DNA from: Branchiostoma floridae
Taxonomy: Eukaryota > Chordata > Leptocardii > Amphioxiformes > Branchiostomatidae
Assembly (NCBI RefSeq): GCF_000003815.2
Contig: NC_049997.1
Location: 7,598,707-7,662,706 of the forward strand
Direction: 5' to 3'
Length of the DNA stretch: 64,000 nucleotides
Shown: piece by piece, positions 11,101 to 22,716 of the stretch
Numbering within the stretch: position 1 is the stretch's first letter
Layout of the letters: each line of letters opens with the position of its first letter
Program-made: the position numbers and the translations under genes
The notes under the pieces: model-generated
Database searches by the model: none
Seen by the model: the letters and a program-made list of their open reading frames with translations, nothing else
What the model was told of the DNA's origin: nothing

Positions 11101-13617
11101 GGTTGCCCTCCGCGGCCCACTGTTTGTCGAACTTTGAATGAAGAGAAGAGTCGCTGTTTGTCCGGTAGAGGACGCTCATGAAATCTCCCCTTTGGCCGTT
11201 TGCTTTGATGCCATCGTAAAAGCTTTTCAGGCCTGGAGTCTGGCAAACAAAACGTTTAATGATGTCGCCATGCACATGTAAAGTACATCAAGGCATGAAG
11301 CAAAGAGTAAAATACAGTTATAGGTCAATTTGAGACATGGTTAGAGGGAAACTGAACCGTTTGAGGACATCAACAAATTATTTCATGTCAATCAAGCCAT
11401 GGTAAAATAGACACACATCGATGCATACTCTTAATTCCCCTGTCACATTACCCACGATCTTTGGGCGTATAGATGGAAGAGCGGCCATATTTAAGATCGA
11501 CAAAGGGTTGCGCTTATTTTTCACAGGAAAACCGTCCCTGTCACATATAAGCCATACTTTGTACCTTGTACAATTGTTGTGCAATAAAGTTATTATTATA
11601 AGTGAGGCTCGGGCGATTGCGGCAGATTCGTCGTCCGATTGATTTTCGCCAAATGTGACAGGGGTATAAGAACACCGGAAACCCATCTGAATGCCCTATG
11701 CCAAAACAGTAAGTTGGCATGATATAAAAAAAAATGCTGTACAATAGCCCTCACCACTTTGAATAATTCTTCACCCGGGATTTCCTGAGACATGGCCGAG
11801 CTGTTATAGTTCAGTATGCAGTCCAGTGTGATGACACCGGACCACTGGGTGGGATCTATTTTCTGGTGTTCAATGTATGGTTGGATGACGTAGTTGTTGA
11901 ATTCTTTGCTTCCACAGGACCCTTCTGCGCATGCTCCATCTTTCCCTGGGCAGGGACATGGATGGCAAAGATAAAACGTCAAGCAGACATTTTCTATAAG
12001 GTATTTTCACGTGAAATCGTACTAGCATCGTTACTAAAATGTCTAAAAGATTAGAAGTTAAGCCACAACGTTAACAAGCGTTATTTTCTATTCGCAAGTA
12101 CAAGTAGCTAGCATGACTACAAAAACTACTCTGACTACACTTGGTCCCTCTCCGGCGATATCGTGATGTCATACACGGCCTGGGAGAAGGTGTAACAACG
12201 GGCCCCCGCGGCCAGCTGTTTTTGGCGGCGATCAGTTCGGGATGGCTTACATGGAAACTACGCCAAAAAAGAGCCTAATTTACTGAGACGTTTTGTTTCT
12301 TACGGTCAAATTTAAGGGCTAAGATGAGGCATTCTTTAATCAAAATGTAACATCTCACCACCAGATCTATGTGCAAAGTCGAATATGGCAAAGAAGATGG
12401 TGTTGTCTTGTATGCAGGTTTCTGATGTGATGAGTCGAGCTGCCTCCAGCACCGCGGCCATGCCTGACCCGTTGTCGTCTCGTCCAGGCCTGTTCTTATC
12501 CGTGTCCAGGTCAGCCGTTAGACAGATGGGCCTGTCCAGTCCCGTGCCTGTGTTCCTTCCCGGCCACATGGCGAAGATGTTTGTGCCTGTGTACTGGTGG
12601 AGAGACCGTAAAGTCAGTACACATCAGGCTGATCTTTTCATCTACAAAAGGGTATGTTGAAATGGGGAAGTTTTGGAGTGACCTTCCTCAGATCAATTTC
12701 TTCATACATCTGGGAAGCTTGATTTAAACACGCGTACGGAGTAACAACTCAACAGCTTACATATGCACATAATGAATGAAATATTTGTGTTTTGCATTCA
12801 TGCCTCGACGAGCTAGGTACAGGTCGTAAATAGCATACTGTAACAAGCATCAACAGAAAACAAAAATACACGACTTAACTATACAAAGGCATTATACTAA
12901 GCTAATAGAATAATCAACATTTCTCGCTTTATAATGAAATTTTCCCCACACAAAGTATTAAGGAGCTTTTCTGCTCTTCTGGGGTCAAATTTAAGAACAC
13001 GTGAAATTGTGTTTCATTTGCAGGCCACAAGAGTATGAGAATGATGGGTCATGCAAAGGATACGGAAAGTAGAGCAATCCAAATACCTTGTTCTCTCCCT
13101 GAAAGTTCCACTCCCAGGTTATCAGTCCATAGCTGCGGAAAGTGTCGCTCACAAACTTGGCCGCAGCTGTCTTCCCAGCCGGGTTGGTCACGTGATGACG
13201 GTTGGTGCTAAAATGGTCTTCCAGGAGTTTCCTCAGGTTGTTGACGTCACTCTTCTGGCAGGCGACTTCCGTTGTTGCTAGGCAACAGGAAAATAAGGCG
13301 CTTTTAGATGTTACGTATTTGTTCCTTTGATGTCACAGTAATGATGTCTAAATTCCATTGATACACCTATGTAGTAGTAGTGGTAGTAGTGGTTTATTTT
13401 TTCTCTTTTAAGAATTTCACAGATTTCGCAATGAATATTGAACTTGGAGTACAATTGGATTGATTAGGTTGTTTGTATCCAAATAATTGTCCGTTACCTT
13501 AATTTTAAAAATGTATAGAGCTATCCACATTCTGAACCTAAGAGTATGATAACGGATGGAAATTGACTAACCTGTCATTAATATAGCAACTGCAGTGGTT
13601 AACAACTTTAACGTCAT
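8153..13617 (-). CDS. M28-like transmembrane protein, copy 1 (likely pseudoenzyme)
   Basis: Coding exons on the minus strand: 13572-13617, 13087-13277, 12359-12593, 11755-11945, 11084-11239, 10608-10758, 10219-10371, 9668-9838, 9144-9241, 8708-8813, 8365-8458 and 8153-8177. The total is 1617 bases, 538 residues. Order: signal peptide (1 to about 16); M28 peptidase-like domain (about 80-375) with GRDDNGSGMAAVLEAARL at 116-133 and ITLD with Asp199; a beta-rich domain (about 375-435); a Cys-containing juxtamembrane region; one membrane helix (about 504-526); and a very short tail RRRGYEGV. Aligned to the classical M28 pattern, the first His is Asp107 and the last His is Cys336. The Glu-Glu pair after IFFAIFDF (153-154) is Ala-His. 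Zinc catalysis is therefore unlikely. The bridging Asp119 and Asp199 remain. Exon lengths match copy 2 exactly except the last. The assignment to M28 comes from motif recognition, not a search. Confidence 0.85.
10000..10037. repeat. (AC)n microsatellite
   Basis: Short CA/AC run interrupted by GCGCG, in intron 7 of M28 copy 1. Confidence 0.85.
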
Positions 13618-13673
13618 CCTTTTGCTCCACTCGTTCCACAGTCGTTTGCTGGTGTCCACAGGGTGCTCTGATC
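13618..13673 (-). other. 5' UTR part of start-codon exon, M28 copy 1
   Basis: On the minus strand CTGTGTAG is followed by GATCAGAGCACCC and then 56 bases to the ATG at 13617. The same layout occurs in copy 2 (acceptor at 37676, ATG at 37631), with shared CACCAGC and CGACTGTGGAACGA. This places a 5' UTR intron upstream and supports the start chosen for both genes. Confidence 0.6.
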
Positions 13674-13916
13674 CTACACAGAGATAAGTGTTTTAGACAA
13701 CTAGCTAATGTATAGGTGTGTATATAGGTGCCTTGCATCTGACTGACAGTGGTAGTATCTGGTGGATACTAGTTTGTCGACTACCTAATTTACGAGTCTA
13801 TCAACTCGTGTGTTTACAAAGTTACCGCAAACAGCGGAACGTTACGTACACCATTGCTGTTGATACACTTCACGACAACACAAATTTAACATCTTTTTAT
13901 CTCAACAACTTGTGGA

Positions 13917-14049
13917 GAGCTAGCCTGGTATCCAGCCGTATATAGTTCCCGAGTCTCTTCTCTCCTCTTCACAATTTGTGAAGAGGAGAGAGGAGACTCG
14001 GGAACTATATGGGTCCTATATTACGGCTGGATACGGCCAGGCTAGTGGA
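13917..14049. mobile_element. near-perfect foldback palindrome in 5' UTR intron
   Basis: Arms of about 60 bases meet at ACAATTTGT. The inner 35 bases on each side (TATAGTTCCCGAGTCTC... and its complement) are almost identical, and the outer GCTAGCCTGGTATCCAGCCG pairs with the segment around 14025-14045 with small gaps. It is non-coding and fits a foldback MITE or recent hairpin insertion in the 5' UTR intron of M28 copy 1. Confidence 0.8.
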
Positions 14050-14886
14050 GAGCGGCAGGCGAATGTTCCAGAAGGTCAAAGTTCAATGACCGAGCCACAT
14101 CCCAGGTCACATACCTGGTACGTGGAGAAAGTCCCGCCCTTCTACACTGAAAGATGTTCCAAAAAATGTACAGACGTGTGGAAATTCGAAGCTAATTCAG
14201 AATCTTAAAATGGAAAGCACTAAAAGATATCTCAGACATAAAATATCCACTTAGATAGTCTATCTGAAATGTGCGTTTCAAAATGCGCGTACCAAAATAT
14301 TTCACAGATAGACACGTGAGACTGGAGACAAAGGGCATGCAAACGTCTTCTGTAGAATGATTAAAGGGTTAAGATAAGCAAGCTTGGCATATATTTGTAC
14401 ACCTGTTTAACATTTAAAGGATGTTGTTTTTTGTGAATAAGGCATCTTGATTGTACCTTTGTGTGCTTGTGTGCAACAAGTTGTGCTTTCTCCTGTCATT
14501 TTGATCGTTACCTTTTACGTTCGACAAGCATCAATTTCAGAGTCTAAGCTATGGAGGGCGCTGAATAGCGATAACAATTGCCAATTGTAAAGTGATATCC
14601 TGAGTTTGATGATGTTTTCCTAACTGATCACAATAAAGACATTGCCAAGTAAATGACCAGCTATAACAGTTACTGTAGATGACACCACATCACTTTACAC
14701 GAGTAAACCCGACTGATGACTGAATGACGCAAACAAATATAATTCAAAATGGCGGGGTGGTAGGACGTCTTCGTCATCGCTGACTATAATAATGTGTTTG
14801 ATAACTTGTTACTGAAACAGTTGATGGCATTGCACAACCCACAGTGTACACCATGATGTTCGCCGTCTAACTAGTGATGTACTCAC

Positions 14887-14990
14887 CTTTTGGAATACTA
14901 GAAGTCTCTTCGACACGTCAAGAATGCACGTAGCTTCAGAGTATGAGAGATGTGTCGTTTCGTGGGGGTGTTTTCTTCTAGCCAGACCCA
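14887..14990 (-). other. putative noncoding first exon, M28 copy 1
   Basis: On the minus strand the sequence ...CCAAAAG|GTGAGTAC at 14886/14887 is a strong splice donor. Homologous blocks occur at 39257 (upstream of M28 copy 2) and 20995 (orphan), each followed by GTGAGTA at the same place. Shared blocks continue upstream, for example CAGTGGCCAAAGGTCTTT and TCGTGTCAACGATGATTCTT. Conservation of the donor in three copies argues for a transcribed first exon and adjacent promoter. The upstream end is approximate. Confidence 0.5.
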
Positions 14991-15179
14991 GGAAAGTAGG
15001 TCATTTTATCTTAGAGGTTAATAACACATTGGTCAAACAGTGGCCAAAGGTCTTTCTTTTTTTATCGTGTCAACGATGATTCTTCTCTTAGTGATCAGGC
15101 AACGCCCCGTTTCAATTTTATTCTAATTTTTAGCTCGAGCTCATTGTTAAGCACGTATCTAACCGCACATACAACTAGA

Positions 15180-16113
15180 GTTCCACGAACACATACCTTT
15201 GCCAAATAACAAGGTTTGTTATGTAGAATGATGTCTGTAGACAAATGCGTTACTCATTTCATTTTCTTTATAATCATATGCTTGGAGTTGGTTTATAAAA
15301 TTTCAACATTGATTATGCAAATTAGATCCCAAGTTACCATTAATCGATATCAAATTGTATCAAGTATTACTTAAGCTATCAGCATACCAAAAATCATGAT
15401 GATCCTTTGATCCATTCTTGACTTATTCTCTTTCAGTCTTTAATAAAATACACCCCTTACTCTCTTCCCTCTTTCTCAGTTACATATGTGACAACTTTGA
15501 TGAAAGTACTATAATGAAATGCAGTGGGGGGTTTTGTACTTTTCCTAATTGATTATGCAAATTAGCTGTTGATTTGCATAATTGGTATCTCATTATGTAG
15601 GTCTTCACTTACGCTACCTAAATACCAAAAAACATGATGATCCGTCAACATGTTCATATTTTCTCATTAATAATGCAAATGAGGTCATCATTTGCATAAT
15701 TGATATCTATAGCCATTTCTCTCCTTCCCAGCTACATATGTGACAAGTTTGAAAGTCCTATCATGGAATGCTGTGGATTTATAAATTTTCCTAATTAATT
15801 ATGCAAATGAGCTGTTGATGTGCATAATTAGTATCCCATTATGTAAGTCATCACTCATTCTATCTACATACCAAAGATCATGACGATCCGTCAACAAGTT
15901 GTAGAGTTATTTCGTCCAAAGTTGAGTTTCTGCTGCAGTACCTTAGCAAGCCGCTAGGGGGTCCATTATCAAACTTGACCTTTGTTTCCCGATCCCTACC
16001 CACCTACCAAATATCATCAGGATCCATCCCAGGCTTCTCGAGTTATGCTGTTAACACACACACAGACACACAAACACATCCAAAACCTAACCTTAGCCAT
16101 TCTGGCAAAGGTA
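15180..16113. mobile_element. DNA element with octamer-like palindromes, copy A
   Basis: Begins near TACCTTTGCCA (15196) and ends at TGGCAAAGGTA (16113), an 11-base terminal inverted repeat. The interior repeats a unit of about 150 bases built round ATTATGCAAATTAG paired with TTTGCATAATT. It ends in a GC-richer part with CAAGCCGCTAGGGG and an (AC)n run. A longer copy lies at 18345-19437. There is no coding capacity; it fits a non-autonomous DNA transposon. Confidence 0.7.
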
Positions 16114-16449
16114 AAATTGTCGCAGTGGTTTTAGTCTATTGTCCAGGTTTGTGCGGCAACCCCTCAGCTCCAAAACCATAACTCCACAAATGTGCATTTT
16201 AGTTGTATGAAACTGTTCAGAAGTCACCCTCAAGCTTAAAGCATCGAGAAACAAGTACCATTTCCACCACCCTGTCACAATTGCAAGGGGGTAGGCACTA
16301 CTTCTAAATTTGCACAAAGCCCACCATACCACATATTTATCTAGAAAATTTTATGTAATATTCCCTGGAGAATCCCTTCTTTACTTTTTTGTAGACAGTC
16401 AATGAAAACATGTCTGTATATATATATCTTTCAACCACATTTTCAACAA

Positions 16450-17095
16450 TGTACATTATGTACTTATTGTCTAACTGTGAATTCAGACATCCATAGAAAA
16501 AAGTAACCGATATTGTTTCAAATTTCCCTTACGCCTTGTAACCTGAATTCCTTACAGCTGTTCATCAGTTCATATTCAATTTGATGACAGAGTGATAACA
16601 CGCCTACTCACAATAGGGGATGTGTTAAAAAGTCTGAATGTTTGAAGTGTAGCCACAACTTGACTGTACATTAGATATATGTAAGTCAATTGGGAACAAT
16701 GTCCCAAGCTCTGCTCTACTACCTCATGTTCCTTGTATCTCTATGTACACCCAAAAGATTTTCCACAAAATCACCTCCGTGTAATTTCTGCTGGGCAATT
16801 GTCTTCTGAATTAGCTCTGCCCCAAATCTCACAACCATATGATATAAAAGGTAAGATACATGTTCTACATAGTTCAAACTGACTCTTTGGAGACAGACTT
16901 GAATGCATGAAGGCTTTGAGACTGAAAATGGCTTTTAAAAGACTACTGCAAGGACAGCTCAAATTGAGACCATGAAGTGAAAAGAGAGATGACAGTGTAC
17001 CTTGACCTCTCAAACTCAAAGGAAGGAGAAGAATACAGACTAAGACCGTTGTTATGTACATAAGCCCATCATTTTGGCTTGCCAAGTTGATCATA
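16450..17095 (-). mobile_element. degenerate LINE reverse transcriptase fragment
   Basis: Read on the minus strand, the frames contain FSLKAFMHSSLSPKSQFEL and then CILPFISYGCEIWG. This resembles the connection region after the RT domain of CR1/L2-type LINEs. Further downstream comes RAELGTLFPIDLHI, matching the usual region before the C-terminal Cys-His motif. Stops and frameshifts break it. The fragment is dead. Confidence 0.6.
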
Positions 17096-17279
17096 TGGCC
17101 TAAGGGTCAACTAACACATTTGCAAGGTCTGACCTTTACACCTCTGAAATATCAGGTTGCTCACAGTACTGACTGATCATAGGCCAGTCCATTATTCATG
17201 GACCAGGAACCCCTCAACTGTGCTGACAGCTGCTAAGGTGGAGTGGGGTTGTACTGACAGAAGTTTTCGACAAGAATGC

Positions 17280-17882
17280 CCCTGCTATCCCTACACTAGC
17301 CGCTAGGGGGCCCAAACTTATGTCACTAACTCCTGAGCACAACAGCTATCTAACACCCGAAACTCGTGGCCATACCATGTTCAGAAGATGGAAAAACACA
17401 CCCGGAAGTTGCGCTGCAGTACCAAGGGAAGCCGCTAGGGCACCCATTATCGAACTCCCCCTTCGTTTCGCAGACCCCTACCCACCCACCAAATACCAGC
17501 TGCATCCGTCAAAGTCTTCTCGAGTTATGCTGTCCGCAGACAAAAGTTTGCAATTAAACCGGCGCCTGCACTTCCATGAAAGCCGCTAGGGGGCCCAAAC
17601 TCGCAGCAATCACTCCCTGCTTTAAGGGCTCCCTAACGCTCAAAAATCACGACCGCAGCATGTCCGGAACGCGAGATATCAAGCATGCAGGTCCTGCTGC
17701 AGTACCTTAGCAAGCCGCTAGGAGGCCCATTATCGAACTCGACCTTCGTCTTCCACACCCCTACCCACCCACCAAATATCAGCTGCATCCATCGAAGTCC
17801 TCTCGAGTTATGCTGCTCACAAACGGGGAGAACCACACCACCAAACCGAAAACATAACCTTAGCCATTCTGGCAAAGGTAAT
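17280..17882. mobile_element. partial copies of the octamer/CCGCTAGGGG element
   Basis: Contains several copies of AGCCGCTAGGGGGCCC, two copies of the CTGCAGTACC...CGAGTTATGCTG segment found near the end of the 15180-16113 element, and the same terminus CCTTAGCCATTCTGGCAAAG at 17860-17880. It lacks the ATGCAAAT palindrome part, so it is a truncated or rearranged relative. Confidence 0.55.
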
Positions 17883-17999
17883 AAGTTCTTGGCCTCGCCA
17901 TTGAAAAATTTGACACCTTATTATTACCATGTAATCATTGGAGTGGCCTGACTATGTGGATTTGGTACTGCTTTATTCGTTACTTAGTACACCCCTGCC

Positions 18000-18220
18000 C
18001 CTAGGGACACCATACCATGTGAATTTAGTCACAAGAAATACTCGCTCCTGATTGGCTGAGGAAAGATGGTCATGTTCTAATAATGCGAACAACTATTTCA
18101 AAATGGCAGAGTGGCACCTCTTCGCCATCACTGATTAGAAGAATGTGTTTGATAAATGCTCACAGCAATTTCTCTTGATGCACTTACGCAAACTACAGTA
18201 TACAGCAGGTTGTCTACAGC
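18000..18220. other. duplicated intron-1-like segment of the M28 locus
   Basis: TTTCAAAATGGCAGAGTGG, then CTTCGCCATCACTGATTA and AATGTGTTTGATAA, match the sequence downstream of the copy 1 first exon (about 14740-14810), and more weakly 39090-39150 in copy 2. With the orphan first exon at 20995, this suggests remains of a third tandem unit. Confidence 0.45.
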
Positions 18221-18224
18221 TAAA

Positions 18225-18344
18225 CGAATGAATGAATGAATGAATGAATTTTATTGCTCAACAATCGCACAGGGTACAATGTATGGCAACCAATCACAAC
18301 TAATAGCTATACAGACAGTAGCACTAAGAGGCTACATACAAAAC
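18225..18344 (-). mobile_element. LINE 3' end with (GAAT)n tail
   Basis: Seven GAAT units run into TTTATTGCTCAACAATCGCA. Read on the minus strand this is an AATAAAA-type end with an (ATTC)n tail. It looks like the 3' end of the minus-strand LINE at 19440-20930, split off by insertion of the element at 18345-19437. Confidence 0.5.
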
Positions 18345-19437
18345 TAGAGTTCCACGAACACATACCTTTGCCAAATAAACCAGGTTTGTTATGTAGAATG
18401 ATGTCTGTAGACAAATGCGTTACTCATTTCATTTTCTTTATAATTAAATGCTTGGAGTTGGTTTATAAAATTTCGGCATTTATTATGCAAATTAGATCCC
18501 AATTTACAATTAATTGATATCAAATTGTATCAAGCATTACTTAAGCTATCAGCATACCAAAAATCATGATGATCCTTTGATCCATTCTTGACTTATTCTC
18601 TTTCAAAGTCTTTAAATACACCTCTTACTCTCTTCCCTCTTTCTCAGTTACATATGTGACAACTTTGATGAAAGTACTATAATGGAATGCAGTGGATTTA
18701 TGAACTTTTCCTAATCAATTATGCAAATTAGCTGTTAACTTGCATAATAAGTATCACATTATATAAGTCTTCATTTAGGCTATCTACATGCCGAAAATCA
18801 TGACGATCCGTCAACACGTTAATATTTTCTCATTAATTATGCAAATGAGGTCATCATTTGCATAATTGATATCTGTCGACATTTCTCTCCTTCCCAGCTA
18901 CATATGTGACAAGTTTGAAAGTCCTATCATGGAATGTAGTGGATTTATAATTTTTCCTCATTAATTATGCAAATTAGCTGCTGATTTGCATAATTAGTAT
19001 ACCATTATGTAAGTCATCACTCATTCTATCTACATACCAAAAATCATGACGATTCGTCAACACGTTGTAGAGTTATTCTCATCCAAAGTTTGAAAGGAAA
19101 TCGGCGCCTGCAGTTCCAAAAAAGCCGCTAGGGGGCCCAAACTCACAGCACTTACTCTCTGCCTCGAGGGCTATCAACCACTAAAAAATCATGATCACAG
19201 CATGTCCACAACACGAGATATCAAAAATTGAGGTTCTCCTGCAGTACCTTAGCAAGCCGCTAGGGGGCCCATTATCGAACTTGACCTTCGTTTTCCCGAC
19301 CCCTACCCACCTACCAAATATTATCGGGATCCATCCAAGACTTCTTGAGTTATGCTGTTAACAGACAGACAGACACACAGACACACACACAGACTCACAA
19401 GCCCAAAACATAACCTTAGCCATTCTGGCAAAGGTAA
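18345..19437. mobile_element. DNA element with octamer-like palindromes, copy B
   Basis: Shares start (CTAGAGTTCCACGAACACAT), repeated ATTATGCAAATTAG/TTTGCATAATT units, CCGCTAGGGGGCCC segment and end (CCATTCTGGCAAAGGTA) with copy A at 15180-16113. It is somewhat longer and carries an (ACAG)n stretch near the end. It appears to interrupt a LINE 3' end; AAAAC borders both sides and may be a target duplication. Confidence 0.75.
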
Positions 19438-19439
19438 CA

Positions 19440-20930
19440 AAACAACAAAACATTATCAATGACAGTACAGTTATGTATAGCAGTACAGTTAAGTATGATT
19501 AATCTAGTCTCGCATTTGGAATACAGTATGAAGAAACTGGCCTACGTAGACGGATATATGAGTTGAACATGAGAGCAATACATGGAAGATATCGTTGTCT
19601 GTACAAGCGAGAGAGATGTGTGTTTTGGTTCTAATATTCTTAAACAATGTTTCTCTCTCTTTACTGTACGTAGGACATTTCATAACAAAGTGGAATTCAT
19701 CTTCTATATTTGCATGACATGTAGGAAACAGTCTCTGAGTGGCTGGTGTGTTTCGGTGACGACCTTTTTCAATTTCTAAACAATGTGCACTTATTCTCAG
19801 TTTTGTAATGCTGTATCTAAATGGTCCATTATGAATTGATTTGAGATATTCTTCCATACCAAAGTGTTTTTTGATTTTCGAATATGTTTTTAGTTTGTTG
19901 GTGCTTTTGAGCTGTTCCCTCCAGCCAGAAAGAAACGTGTCTTTTAGACGGCTCTTTGAATATGTTCCCAAAATGTTTGGCATTAACAGCGGGATTCATA
20001 ACAGAGCCAAACATTTTGGAACCCATGTCTGCATAAGATGTCCTGAACGTGAGTAGCCCAGTCATGTTCTTCTTCGACTGAAGTGTCGTAAGCCTTTTTA
20101 ACAATCCTATCATTTGGTAGAGTATGCAATCTTAGCCAGTATTTAATCAGATGTGTTTGACTGTCAACGAACAGAGGAAATACTCCTCTTACGGCGGCAT
20201 TGACAGAGCTTTTCGGTACATGAAGTAAAATTTTGCAGAAATTTAAGAGTACGTATTCTAAGTCAGGTATTTCATATGAGATTTTTGGCTGTTCTATTGT
20301 TATATTCTGGTTCCTGAAGCAGAACAAAGTGTCTGACTGGTATATCACGTTCAGTTTGTCACTGTATTTCTTGAATCGAACAAGAATATAATATGGGACG
20401 AGTATAAATAGGTGAGGCTTCTGATATATTTCCCAGACGAGAGACTCTAAGTATATCAACTTCTGATCCCAATATCGCGCTGAGGACTGTGGCTATAGAT
20501 GTTCTGGTTGTTTCATTTTGACATTCCGGAACCCCTTTGAATATTAGATCTCTGCATTGTGCATTTATTCCTGTGAGCTCACTACAATAAAGTAGGATAG
20601 GTTTAACCAGGCTGTTAAACAGATCAATAGCTAGGGGAATCGCGGGGTTGGAATTAGATGATAAGAAAGATTTCAATTTAAACGAGGCCCGTAATGCTTT
20701 CAATCTTAACTGTTTTATGGCTCGACTAAAAGATCCTGAAGGTGTTATGTCCACTCCTAGGTAAGTATAAAAGTTGGTTATCTCTATAGTTTGACTCTGA
20801 GATATGAAAGGTGAGTGTTTGTCATTGACTGTCCGCCCATGTTTGGAGAAGATCATTACTTTTGTTTTGTTCTTATTGATTGATTGATAATTTCCACAGA
20901 GAGCAAAATTGATCCAATGCACTCAAGCAT
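19440..20930 (-). mobile_element. LINE (CR1/L2-like) C-terminal half, frameshifted
   Basis: Four overlapping minus-strand frames join into one damaged ORF. From 20922 down they read SINKNKTKVMIFSKHGR, YTYLGVDITPSGSFSRAI, SLVKPILLYCSE, YWLRLHTLPNDRIVKKAYD and LRISAHCLEIEKGRHRNTPA. The last is followed by a CPTC-like Cys/His cluster (CHANIEDEFHFVMKC). This is the end of the RT domain and the C-terminal zinc-binding tail typical of these LINEs. It has at least three frameshifts and is 5' truncated, so inactive. It lies between the two M28 copies. Confidence 0.85.
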
Positions 20931-20994
20931 TCTTTTAGGCCTGATTCTGATTTTGATACAAGTACAAGATCATCAGCCTAAATGATATACTCAC

Positions 20995-21100
20995 TTTATG
21001 GAAAAGCTGAAGTCTCTTCGACCCGCTCAGGATAGAACTTGCTTCAGGGGTCCGAGAGCGGCAGAGATGTGCCCGTTTGGAGGGCGTGTTGTCCGATGAC
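20995..21100 (-). other. orphan copy of M28 noncoding first exon
   Basis: GAAGTCTCTTCGAC matches copy 1 and TTTGGAGGGCGTGTT matches copy 2. The splice donor GTGAGTA is kept at 20994. Upstream homology resumes after a LINE insertion, at about 21545-21640 (CCAAAGGTCTTTCT, TCGTGTCAACGATGATTCTT). No M28 coding exon follows on the minus strand before copy 1, so this is a promoter/first exon without a gene body. Confidence 0.55.
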
Positions 21101-21545
21101 TCATTAAAGCTACCTGTGGGCGAAAGAACCTGTAACCATTGTATGGCAAAACCGGTGGAAGACGAAATACATTTTATTTCTAACTGCCTCTCTAACGATC
21201 AGGAAAGAAATGAGTTATTTGAAGAGGCATGCAAATTCCACAAAAATTTCCAAACGCTTACCGACGAAAACAAAACTATAACGCTGTTAACGTCACATAA
21301 CCCACGCATCATAGAAAAAGTGGGACACTTCGTCTTCCACTGCTTCCAGAAAAGAAGTCAAACCCTAAATACGTAGATTGTAGCTCTCAGCAGTCCATAC
21401 CATTGATAGAATAGTCACTCGTTTACACTTGTCACCATTGTTATCTATACCAAAGTATTTCATTTTATACATGTTTATTATATTTTCTGTATGTTTCATG
21501 TTGCAATTAGCCCTCGGGCAAGAACTTGCAAATAAACTTTCATTA
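21100..21545 (+). mobile_element. LINE 3' fragment (plus strand)
   Basis: The frame 21077-21376 contains CNHCMAKPVEDEIHFISNC, a Cys-His cluster of LINE C-termini, and ends VGHFVFHCFQKRSQ before the stop. The 3' UTR ends with TTGCAATTAGCCCTCGGG and AACTTGCAAATAAACTT. The same tail is found at 31500-31770. It is heavily 5' truncated and sits inside the orphan first-exon unit. Confidence 0.75.
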
Positions 21546-21937
21546 AAGTGGCCCATAACGGGCACACATTGTCCAAACAGTGTCCAAAGGTCTTTCTGTT
21601 CTGATCGTGTCAACGATGATTCTTCTCTCCATGAATATCATTAGTCTCTATATTTTAGACAACATTTCTCTGTCTATCTAGTTATTAGGGTTTGATGCAT
21701 CAGCCCATTGTTAAACGTGTCTCTGAGCGCACACTGGTGTTTACAGAATTATGTAAAGATCTTTGTCCTTTCTACAGTCAAACGTATCCTATAGCTAGCG
21801 ACACCATCTTTAAATTTCTATCAAAAGTTTCTGGTTACTATATAGATAGATATATTACTATCAAGGACGAGGAATTTGCAGCTGAGACTGTTACATTTGT
21901 CTACATATTGTTATATACCCCAGTCAAAAGCCACCTA

Positions 21938-22131
21938 TACTGTAAATGCAGAAATGTTCGCGATGGATTAATGTTCGCGGTTTTCGTGGTGACCACTTCA
22001 CCGCGAACTTAAAACCACAGCGAACATTTTTCTATTATGGTATTAGACTGCAGTCTATGGCGTTACCATATAAAGTCATTTTCCCGCTACCGCGAAATTA
22101 AATCCTCGCGAACTTAAATGCATTTACAGTA
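21938..22131. mobile_element. foldback MITE, family TACTGTAAATGC, copy 1
   Basis: Terminal inverted repeats TACTGTAAATGCAGAAATGT and the matching ...AATGCATTTACAGTA. The internal GTTCGCGG/CCGCGAA segments pair as well. A second copy is at 53526-53737. Non-coding. Confidence 0.85.
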
Positions 22132-22716
22132 TTGTGTTTCATCCAAAACTCGTAGCAGTGTAAATGATCAAATCAGCGATTTAATCTTTTGAAACTTAAG
22201 TATAACTTTATTTACTTCATACATCATTTATCATATATGGTACATGAAAGTACGGTTGGTGTAATACACTGAGGGAGTACAAATAGGCGATAGTGATCAT
22301 TTATTCTTCAACAATTGCATCAGTGACAATGTATGACAATGTATAGATGTCAGTATAAAAGTCAGAATGTGAAATATAAGTTTATAGATCAATCATACGA
22401 ATGCAAGTAAAGGGTTTTGAAATGTCTTAATATTTTTCCTATTGTGAAACGTGCCTGTAACATCTAACGTCTTGTCTGGATCCATTTTATGCTATTTTCA
22501 ACTATTTTCATTAAAATGTGTTTTCGACTATTTTGATACAGAATGGAAAAAAATTACTGAACATCATTCAAGTGACAAATCAAATCGGTCTAAGTTTGTT
22601 TTAAGATCTCATCACTGCGTTTTACAGAACTGTCAAAAGATATTTTCCACGAAATGAGAATGAGAAACGAAAGAGAATGATACAGTCTTCCGTTGAGGCG
22701 TAGAAAAACCGCTGGA

